Positions 12,049 through 22,791 of a DNA stretch of 64,000 bases are shown piece after piece; within the stretch, counting starts at the first letter, position 1, and each line of letters starts with the position of its first letter. The notes beneath the pieces are model-generated. The model made no database searches. It was given only the letters and a program-made list of their open reading frames with translations, and was not told the origin of the DNA. The position numbers and the translations under genes were made by a program. The stretch spans positions 8,993,062-9,057,061 of the forward strand of contig CM029384.1 of assembly GCA_017165825.1 (NCBI GenBank), written 5' to 3'. This DNA comes from Hepsetus odoe. Lineage: Eukaryota; Chordata; Actinopteri; Characiformes; Hepsetidae.

Positions 12049-15000
12049 TCATGGTTGGGGTTTTGTCTTATTCAAAGCAGAAAAATGATTCGCACAACAT
12101 GGCGAGGAGGCTGATGGGGGTAGTCCAGGAGGATGGCAAAACTCTTTGATAGTGACAGTTAGGAGGTTTGTTGTAACGTCCGTAACGACCACATTAGCGC
12201 ACTGTGTGGCCATCTCTGGGTGCCAGTCCGGCTCTTCTTCGGAGGCCTCCTCAGACACAGGAATCTCCGGAAGCTTGGGTTGCCTATGGCGACAAAAAAG
12301 ATGATGGCGTTTGGCTCGCCTGTCACTTCCATGAGCAACTGAGAGATCAAGGATGTGCTCGTTGTCTTCAGATGAAGATGAGGATGATGAGGATGAGGAG
12401 AACATGGGTGAAGAAGGCAGGATGGACTTGTTTCCAGAAGAGTTGGCCTTTGAGTCCGTTAGCTGGTTGCTGGTTTTAGAAGGCGGCAAAATAGAAGGAT
12501 TTATCTCAGAAGATTGGTGAGCTAATGAAGTTTGGTGAGACTGTGCTGATGCTGCGAGATGACTTTCACCATCTGAAACTTCAGAGCTTGAAGCGGATTG
12601 AAGAGGCTCGCTAAGTGCTGTGGGACCATCAGAGGTCATGGTTTTTGAACTCTGAGATGAAGATGGCAAGGATAAAGATTTATAGCCTGTTTTGTGACTA
12701 CTCTGCTCTACCTTTGGCTGATTCTCGGAAGTGTCCATTGAGCGAGGCTCATATGCTTTTCCAAAAACCGAAAAACCAGCACCAGACATAGGCAGCTGCA
12801 GCCCTCTGTATGAAACATCTCCAAACCTCCTGCTCTTCCCAATCACTCTATTCCGAGATGGAATCTTCTGGCGCCCAACAAATGAATGAGAGCTGGAGCT
12901 CTGAGTCCTTCTGTTATTGACATTCCCTCCGTTGCCAGCCTTATCCAGCACTTTCAGATTCAAAATTACCCGTCCCTTCTTGACCTCACGAGGTTTTACC
13001 TTGCGGTTCAGAATGCGGACTGTCTCAGAGAAGGGGCTGAGTGAGTGGCCAACTGACTGAGCTAAAGGGTCTGGACGAGGCAGGGGTCGCCGTGACATAC
13101 GATGACAGCGATGGATGTCCTTCTTCAATTTTGGCTGGGCAGCTCCAGACTGCAGCTTAGCATTGGAAGGGCAGCTTGGGGGGTACGAAGGTGTAGGAAG
13201 AGGTGGTGGTGGAGGCTTGGAGGACGGCTGGGGTCGAGTGTGTTTGAACTCAGGGATTCGGGGGGAGCTGTCTGTAGCCTGTGCTCTTGACTGCAGAAAA
13301 AAAACAAACAAAACAGAAATAGAAGACATTTTAGATTTTTATTGATGGCAAAACTTTGAGTGAATCTAATAACATGCAAGGATTAAAAGTAAGAGAGTGA
13401 AAAGACATCTTTGCTAAGTGACAATCATATTTACACTGAGTTATCCTGCTTGTTTCCATAATGGCTTTCAAGTGAATAAATCTTATAAACTTTCTACTGA
13501 CTTTTTTCTTATGTTAAATACTGTTTAATTTACCAGGTCTAGTGCTAGGCCATTTGTATGACTTGACACAAATACTGCAAGCATTAGTACTAAAGTGGAA
13601 TAAATTGACAATATCCATATTTTGCCCATTTGATGACTCCAAAGATGAGCTGTACCTTTAGGAGCAGTGTTTTAGGCTTGGGTCCTCTTTTCTTTGGTCC
13701 ATAGAGCTCTTGTTCTCTTTCCCTGTTAAAAAGATCAATTGGCACATAATGGAATCAGTTGTCTAAAGTCTACACTTATTAAAACGTAAATCACTTGAGA
13801 TAAAAGCCTCTACTAAAAAATATCACAAAGTGAGATTAAAAGATCTATTAAGAGAGGATAAGAAGTATAAGTTATGCTTGCAGCTAATTGTAGCTGCAAG
13901 AATACCCTAAAGCTAACTGATAACTTTTTGTTGCATATACAGTACTGTGCAAAAGTTTTAGGCAGGTGTGAAAAAATGCTGTAAACAAAGGATGCTTTCA
14001 AAAATGGAAATGTTAATCATTTATTTTCATGAATCAACAAAATGCAGCGAATAAACAAAAGAGAAATCTAAAGCAAATCAATATTTGGCGTGACCACCGT
14101 TTGCCTTCAAAACAGCATAAATTCTTCTAGGTACACTTGCACACAGTTTTTGAAGGAACTCGGCTGGTAGGTTGTTCCAAACATGCCTGTGTTTCAACCT
14201 CCGTGTGACATTGATGATCATCAGCACCTGTTTGGTAAAACTGGTTGATCATACACCGACTATAATCCTACAAAATCCCTGACTTTGTGCAAGTGTACCT
14301 AGAAGAACTGATGCTGGTGTGAAGGCAAAAGGTAGTAACACCAAATATTCATTTGATTTAGATTTTTCTTTTGTTCGCTCACTTTGCATTTTGTAAATTG
14401 ATAAAAATAAACAATCATTATTTATATTTTTGAAAGCATTCTTTGTTTACAGCATTTTTTCACACCTGCCTAAAACTTTAGCACAGTACTGTATATTGCT
14501 GTAATCTTTTCTGGCTCAACATGACTGAGGACTTCCTGCAAGCCTTGGTTTTTTCAACCTCTGACTCATGCAGACCACTTCAAAAACACAGTCAACGGCT
14601 TTAACAGTATAAGTCAAAACACGCACGCATAAACAGTCACAACACACATCAGCGGTGAAAGCAAAGGATCTTCAGTTGCTTGCTTTGTGCTGATGATTCT
14701 GCACTGTCTTGAATATGAATGGTCTTTTGCCAAGCGTGTCTTTTCAGCACGCTGTCATCAAATGCATTTGTAATTTGCATACACTTACATTAGTCGGATG
14801 CTCAGAGTGAAATGGCTACAGGCATTTTGTAAACACTTTTACCATGATCAAGTATGCTCAACTATGAAGTGAAGCGGCCATTTGTCATCATGAACAAACT
14901 AAAGCATGACACACCATGTGCACCACTGCAAAATGTTTCCTCTGCATTTAACCCATTTCACTGGACCAGCGCCGTGCCCAAAGATGCTGCAAAGTTCCTG

Positions 15001-16087
15001 ACCATTTTGATTTCAACCATGCATTCACATCTCTCACATCACATTCCCAGCAGTGTGTGTAGTCGCTTCAATGTGTCATGCGAAAAGAAACAACAAAACT
15101 CACTTTTGCTCAAAAGCTGCTACAAGGCGTTCATCAAGAATGTTCTCCTCCGGCTCCCAGGTGCTGTACCTGAAAGATGCACATGAGCTGTGATCATCCT
15201 GGAGTGTTTTTTTTTTTCAGCAGTTAAACGATTTAAAAGGTGTTTTAGGCGACTTACTTTATAGCCCATCCTTTCCATTTCACTAAGTACTCCATTCGAC
15301 CCTGAGATGAAAACAAAGGCACATAGTAAAGCACCAGACCAGCTACCTACATATGAACAATAGTCGGCTACAGGCTTCGAGACAATACATGTAAATGCGA
15401 ATTAAATAAACAGAGATGAACTAGCAAACTGCACGAAATGAAAGCTTGTGCGCTACAGTAGAAGTCATTAATCTTGCTGTGGTTCAGGAGGAACCTGCTC
15501 CTTTTCTCAGCTCTCGGTCGTGACAGCCACTGACGCTTTCCTCACGGGGGCAACAAAGGATTCGAAAAAAAAAAAAAGACTAATAAAACGTAAGGTTATG
15601 TCACATTTCAGTCACAAATCCTCATCTTTTCCCGAGCACAGGCAGCTCTTTGTCAGAATTAGCACTTCATGCAGACACAAAACAGCTGGCGCCGTCACAC
15701 TAGCCAAATCAGTCTCCAGGCTAGCTCGCTAGCTAGCAGGCTACATCCCTACATCAGTGCAGAGCCGAACTAACTGACAATGTTGAACAATAACAGCGAG
15801 ATTCGTGATTAAAGCTTTAGTGTAATATTTTAGGTGCACCGTTGCGAGCTACAAAGTCCGGCACGTTTTTTGCAAAGTGCGCTGGGAAAGACGGTTTGTC
15901 AGTGAGGGGTGTCCGCTAGCTGAAGTTTATTCGGGGGGAGAGAGAGAGAGAGAGAGGGAGGGAGAGGGAGAGAGTAGGCCGCGGCGCACTCAGACCCACC
16001 GGAGCGCAGAAAACCAACCTTACGGACTCGCCGCTTCAGGATGGCCTCGGCGGCAAACACTCGGTCCCCGGCCGCGGACAGCTCCAT
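12049..16087 (-). CDS. cbx6: Chromobox protein 6 (Polycomb CBX), complete, 5 exons
   Basis: CBX6 is a chromodomain subunit of canonical PRC1 that reads H3K27me3 in nuclear chromatin. Exons (minus): 16019-16087, 15258-15301, 15104-15169, 13656-13722, 12049-13290; all junctions are GT-AG and keep frame, giving 495 residues. The chromodomain spans about residues 9-62 with aromatic cage F11, W32 and W35. It is followed by the AT-hook-like KKRGPKPK (residues 70-77) and KKDIHRCHRMSRRPLP, a CBX-family basic motif. The middle is Ser/Pro-rich with a serine run. The C-terminal Pc box (about residues 447-467, NVVVTDVTTNLLTVTIKEF), which contacts RING1 in this family, decides CBX6 over CBX2/4/7/8. Teleosts may have two cbx6 copies; which one this is cannot be told. 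It starts 0.9 kb from baiap2l2, head-to-head. Confidence 0.96.
13940..14491. mobile_element. Tc1/mariner-type non-autonomous element, copy 2 (in cbx6 intron)
   Basis: Same terminal inverted repeats as the copy at 4283-4867, starting CAGTACTGTGC, with TA on both sides (13938-13939 and 14492-14493). It lies in the cbx6 intron between exons 3 and 4 and contains remnants of coding-like sequence but no usable ORF. Confidence 0.8.
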
Positions 16088-16463
16088 GGTTCCGGACAGG
16101 AGAGGAGAATTTTACCGGCGATAAACTGGAGGAGAGAGGGTCCCGCGTCTGGGGAACACGAAACGACACACACACACGCAGTCTCTCTCTCTCTCTCGCG
16201 CGCGCGAACACACACACACACAGAGGCTGGCCAGTCAGAGCAGCCCGCAGCGGTTCCCATATTCTGAACCCTGTCAGTGTTACCAACTCGACTACAGTGA
16301 TTGGCCGGAGGCAACCCTGACCCGGTCATTGATTGGATAGAAATGTAAATATTCATGAGAAAATACACTGCAGTGGCCAGGATGTATTATTATTATTATT
16401 ATTATTATAAAAACAGCAACAACAGCAATAATAATGAAAATCCACACACACACACGCGCGCGC

Positions 16464-16502
<39 letters not shown>

Positions 16503-16595
16503 ATGAGAATTTGTGTGCTGGGAACAGTACCTTGGAAAACCCACAAACTACACCCCCTATACCCCTACATAGGAGGGGAGGGGTGTAGTTTGTGG

Positions 16596-16629
<34 letters not shown>

Positions 16630-16802
16630 CATTGTTTATTATATACATATAGTTTATAGATTTACTATATAGATATAGTTTAATATACAATGAATCTCTC
16701 AGGACAGGGTACACTGTTTGTGCCAGGAAGCTAAGACCACACCCACACCTTTATTACCCTTCTCTGTTCAATTATTCACAGCTTACAACAGTGTCAACCG
16801 TG

Positions 16803-16876
<74 letters not shown>

Positions 16877-17009
16877 GAAGAGGGCAACAGTGGTTCACAG
16901 ACACCGGTGAAAGGCAGCTGGAAGGTATTTGCTCGGAGTTGTGTCTGTTTATATATTTTGTAAAAAGACTTTACTTCATTTGCCAATAACTTAGCAGGCT
17001 AAAAGAAAG
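16088..17009. promoter_or_regulatory. Shared head-to-head promoter interval of cbx6 and baiap2l2
   Basis: Only about 0.92 kb separates the two divergent start codons, so both promoters must lie here or within the first introns. The cbx6 side is CpG-rich (about 15870-16260). The rest is filled by microsatellites: TTA (16384-16409), CA with CGCG (16443-16500), TA (16597-16628), CT (16804-16838) and CA (16839-16873), plus a 17-bp inverted repeat at 16540-16596. No sure TATA box is called because of the TA repeat. Confidence 0.5.
16540..16596. repeat. Perfect 17-bp inverted repeat (hairpin)
   Basis: Left arm 16540-16556 and right arm 16580-16596 are exact reverse complements (CCCACAAACTACACCCC), separated by a 23-bp C/G-strand-biased loop. 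It sits directly beside a TA microsatellite in the divergent promoter. Confidence 0.85.
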
Positions 17010-17730
17010 ATGTCAAAGCAACACTGACCAGTTACATCGCTTCCACCCTGAGAATATACATGGTGAGTCCAAAATCCTTATTGTTAACAAAACATACATA
17101 TTTTACTGAGTTACATTGATCATTTTTGTCAACATACTGTATTCATGTGTCTATATTTACAGTAATATCACGAATAACAGTGAAAGGAAAGAATAGTGTA
17201 GAGTAGATTGTTCTTAAGAGACCTGGGTTTCTAGAGGTTTCTGTGCCAGTCACGGAGTGATAAATAACTGGCTTATTTATGCACAGATTCACTTATAAGC
17301 ACTGAACACAGAAACAAAAGTGATGCTCTAAATTCTGCTCTTCAGTAAAACAGGCACAAAGGTTTCTTGCAGTTAAATTACTTTTGGCAAAATTTGTTTT
17401 GATTGAACAACTTCTGCTATACAATTAAATGTATGCAAAACATGTACCTGCCTGATTTAAGGCAGTTCAATTAAAAGCATCCTTCTTGTATAACAGAATA
17501 TTACAGCACAGCACATGACACTACAGCCCTGGACAGCACAGTAGTATCCAGTATAGCCCAGGACAATTTAGCAAAAGCACAAAATAGTTCAGAAGAGTGC
17601 AGTACAGCAAAGCACAGACCAGAACAACACAATTTAGTGAAGATAGTACAGACTGTGAAACTGGCAGTATACTTCAAAGGATCAAAGTGTTTTAATGGCT
17701 TTTTGGGGCTTTGTAGATACACTGGTGAAT

Positions 17731-17794
<64 letters not shown>

Positions 17795-19498
17795 AGACTC
17801 TAACGGACCAGTTCAACCCAAGTTTACAGAGGCTGGTCACACTGGGAAGTAACTACATTCAGGCTTTCCAAGGTAAACTAATACTCTTGATCAAGTATGA
17901 GAGATGTTTGACTAGTTTTAAAGTGAACTGGAAAAATCGAAAGGGAATGAAGGCGAAGAGGAAGAAACTGAACTTCAGCCTCTCGGAAGAGAGAGGACTA
18001 TTAAAAAAAGGAACCCGTCAATCACGTTTGTTAACAGCTGAATATTATGTGACTCTGTGTTGTATTAAAGATAATAATGTCCCATGATAACTGTCTTTAA
18101 TATGCTCATTTTAACCTTAATAATGAACTGTTTTTGGCATTTACTCTCTTCACTCACTGATTGAATCCAGGCTGTGTTGCTTATATTGTTCAGCTGGAAA
18201 CATAAGGAAACTCAATACCTGCTATTAATTTGTTAACACATATTATGCACTGTGACATTACTTTATTCTATTTTGTCATTTTGGATGGGTGTAGCGCTAG
18301 CTTTGACCAGTGAAGCCTATTTCAGTGCTCTAGCAAAGATAGGAGAACAGGCTATACAGACTACATCTTCTCGTCTGCTGGGTAAGAATTCTCATCTTTC
18401 CTGTTTTCTCTACAGCATCAAAATCATGAAAGTGAAAGTGACTATTGTTGTTGTGAAACACAGCACATCACACAGTGAGACACAACGAAATTCAACCTCT
18501 GCTTATCACCCATACACACCATGCAGCAGGGGGCAGCTGTTTAAAGTACCCAAGGAGCAATGATGGGGATGGTACCTTGCTCAAAAGTACCTCAGGGCAA
18601 CCTACTGGTCTTGGATTCAAACCCACAACCTTCTGATCATGGGGCCAACTCCATACCCACGAGGCCACCACTGCCCCATCTAATCTAATTAAACAGGCAA
18701 TACTGTGACTCCTTCTAACAGTTCTTAGAAATTATTAATTTAAAAAAGTGAGAAAAAAACATTCACATTCTTTTAAGTGTTTTGAAACTTGGTATTTTTT
18801 ACTATAAAGTAAACTGTTCCCATTGCATATTAGTTTATGCTCATCTCATTCAGAACAGTATTCTCTTATGTGTCAAAGACAATATTTTCCACCAAATCTC
18901 ATATTGCCTGTCTGACTGACCTACAGATTTGGTCAGTCCACGCCCTAAACTGACTCCCCCTTCCATTCCTGCAGCAGTGGATCGCTGCACATGTATATAT
19001 TGACTAACTGGTTTTATTGCTGGCTATTGGCTGAATTGGAGGCTATTTCCTTCACACACACAGATACAAATCTAAATTTATTATTCACATGGCACTTTGG
19101 TCTTTTTCCTCTGCGTCATACACAATGGCTCTCACCACCCAAGAATGCTTTAATCTTTTTTGTGTGTGAATGTGTGTCTAAGTTTTTTTAATATTTCTAA
19201 ATGTGTTTCATGATTTCTACATTATTCATAACACAAGACGTGTGCCCTGTTCAAGATAAGTGGTTAAGGTATTGAGTGAGTTTATGACACAAGGAAAGAC
19301 AGCAAAAAACAGTAAAATAGAAGAAAAGACTGAGAAAAAGTAGGATAGGGAAAGTGTGCGTGTGTGTTTGTGTGTGTTTCTGTGCGTGCATGTGTGTGTA
19401 ATGTTGTGGTCTCAGGTGACAGAGGCTGCTCTATGATGATAAATTATAAATAATGACAGACAATCAGTTGCACTGCATGTGTTTAGCCTTTAAAAGCC

Positions 19499-19566
<68 letters not shown>

Positions 19567-22500
19567 TATACATTGCAATGGTGTAGATAGGGGCTGTATA
19601 TGTGTATTGTAAATAAAATTAACAACGCCTACATTTCTGGGAAGAATTTCCACGGGTTTTAAGAGTGTTTGAAGGAATTTGTGCTCATTCAATCAAAAGA
19701 GAATTTGTGAGACTAGGCACTGATGTTGGATAAGAATGCCCATCTTGCAAACAACTTTCCACTGGCTTGAGGTCAGGGCTCTGTGCAGGCAACTGGAGTT
19801 TCTCCACACCAGTCTTGGCATCCACATTGATTCATTCATCAGACTGCTTATTTGCTGTGGAGAATACATTTCTTAGTTTTTAATCTTAGGTTTGTGGGCA
19901 GCTGCTCTCAGTCTCAAAACTGAATCTTTTTTATCACTCCTTCATGAGCAGTTCTTCTGCTGATGTTGCTTCCAGAACAGTGTAGCACATTAGAGTACAG
20001 TATTACAATGTTACTGCTAATATTTCTCCTGAAAGTGTATGAAAACAAGCAAAAACACAACATTATTATATGGTTCTTTGAATTTATTTATGTCATTGAA
20101 TGTATATTGTGCTATTAAGAAGCTCTGTGTGAATGTATAATGTATGTATTTTGGCAGGTGATATATTGGTACAGATATCTGAGAGTCAGAGGAGGCTTAC
20201 CAATGAGCTGGAAGGAGTGGTATGTCAGTTCTCCTGTCTTTAATGCAAAATTCTCTATTCCCTACTTCTCTTCTTTATTTCACATGATGCAAAAGATGTG
20301 GGCATGGTCTAGTGGTAGGATGCTTGCCTGTGGGCCTAGAGGTTGCAGGATCAAATCCTACCTCCAGCACTACCACCACTGGGTTCCTGAGCAAGACCCT
20401 TAACCCTGAGTTGCTCCAGGGGGACTGTCCCTGTAATCAGGAACTGGAAGTCGCTCTGGATAAGAGCAGCTGCTAAATGCTGTAAATGTAAAATTTAAAT
20501 GTAACCTAGTGTTTGGAGAGCTTAACCAGCAACCACAGGTGCAAACTCCAGGACTGGATTGTTTGTGCCGTTGACTAAAGAACTTCATCCCCCGACTGTC
20601 CTTGGCAGCGCTGCTCTACTGATGATGGAATGCTTTATTTTAAATTGAAATTATAAAACGTCATCTTTGTGCATTTGCTTTAGTTTCGATGGTTCCATAA
20701 TGAAGTTCTTCAGGACATGGAGAATAACGTCAGGCTGGACAAAGACTACATAACAGTCAGTAATAGTTATACTTGCTCAAGAATTCCCTTTAAATCGTTA
20801 AAACTGTGTGATCATTTATCAGTCTACATTGATAAACCTGCTCTTCAGGATAGTAGGAGGCAATATGAGATGGAGGTGAGGAACCAAGCAACAGTTTTGG
20901 AGAGACAATTGAGGAAAGGTGGTTCACAGGTGAGCTGAACTGCTTATTTGTAATCCCCTTTATGTTCTCTCAAAGGAATCCCAATAGCCAAGAGTGAAGC
21001 ATACTTGATTACCATTTACAGGGTGAAGACTTGATCTAGCATTAGTATTAATTATTGATTAGTTGTTACTCACATTAAATTGTTAATTAGGATTAACGTC
21101 AGCAACAGAATGCTCCAAAAAATCAATGTGGTCTGATGTAAATTTTGTTTTCAAAACTGTTATCACCTCATTGAGGCCAACCTAGCAAAGGGCTTCTAAC
21201 TGAAAACTACAAGTAGGCCTAATTCAGGATACTGAGCAGGCAAACAACACACCTGCTACATGACACTCCCACTTTCAACTCCATCTAAGAATTTCATCAT
21301 ACGTGATTATTCCATTCTAAATATATTTAATATATATAACAATCATTTAAAAAAATAAAAACATACTTTATTTAGGGTTAAATAACATGTTGGCCAGGCC
21401 TAGGAGCTATCTTTTAACCTGTGAACTTGCTGATCATTAAGTTTTATCAAAAACTGAAAACAGTTCCTATATTCTTTCTCCAACTTAATCAGTGTTCCAT
21501 GTAATAACAGTTGACAAAAACATGTCAGTGTGCATTCTGTAACATGGAGATTTCATTAACAGCCAATTTAGCACTTCCTGTGTTCCCACTAGTGCTTTAA
21601 GAAAATGTGCAAAATATGAGAAGTTATCATTTTCATCTGTCAAATTTTGTTCAAAGTGTATCCTTACATGCAAAGTTTGTGTGCAGTATATGATGTGTTT
21701 ATTCATGTCCAAAACGAAATAGTTAAAAACAGATGAGATGACATGCATATGTGTATGTAGGATTATGATTATAATAACAGTGTACGGTGTGTGTGTGTGT
21801 GTAGGATGTTGGTGAATACGTGCAGTTCCTGAGGGAGAGTCAGAGAGAGGCACTGAAAGAAGAAGAGAGAAGGTATCGCTTTCTGGTCGAAAAGCACTGC
21901 GGCCTCACTCAGTCCATTGCATATCTGATGAACAAGGTAAAGCTCCAACTTTTAAAATTTTAATCAAGATATAAAATACATTTTTAAAGTAAAAATTTTA
22001 ATTCTCTGCTTTCATTTGGATGATGTGGATCACTATTAGAAATCAGACTTTAAGAGAAAGTTTCTCCCATACTTTACCTCAAAGTTTTCTTTTACGATGA
22101 GTTCTGAATCACAAATGTCTTTCCAGCTAGGGGTGGGCAAAACACAAAAATATGTGCTTGAGAAAGTTTTAAGTACTGTTAAAGTTTTCATTATTATATT
22201 TGACCTTTTATTTCACTAAATTCCATTAAGCAGGAAAATTATGTTTTTTCATGAATGAAACATACAGATGGCCAATGCTCTTTAAGTACTGATATTTTTT
22301 AACACCATTTAAAAACCCTTTTTGTGTTAACATAAACATGTAATCATGTGGTTAGGGACTAGGCGCCAGGAATGGAAGGTCATGATTTTGAACCCCAGAT
22401 CAGTAGGTTGCCCTGAGGTTACCTTGAGCAAGGTACAATCACTGCTCCCTGTGCACTGGACATGGCTGCCCACTGCTCTGTATGTGTATGGGTTAAATGC

Positions 22501-22753
22501 AGTAAATGCATTTCTCTGTGGTTCACTTAGTGCTATGCTGTGTGCTCACAATGAGAAATTGTCTCTTTTACTTCACTTCACATTTGAAGAAAGCTAGCAT
22601 TAGCACCTTAATTTAGCATCTTCAGGATGTATTCAATTCTAGTCCTGATTTCCATCCCCGGTCCATTATTTCTTCAAATTTTGTTCACAATGTCTTACAA
22701 ATATCAAATCTTGAATCATATCATATTGTCAGGTCAGTTTAACTGAACTTTAA

Positions 22754-22791
<38 letters not shown>

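Larger units (their letters stand above)
18382..20157 (+). other. baiap2l2 intron 3
   Basis: Contains the SINE at 18426-18678 and a long CA microsatellite at 19500-19564. No other exon or element is recognised. Confidence 0.6.

Noticed and set aside
12204..12479. Plus-strand open frame inside cbx6 exon 5
   Set aside because: Antisense of the cbx6 serine/acidic region; the minus-strand frame matches a known protein.
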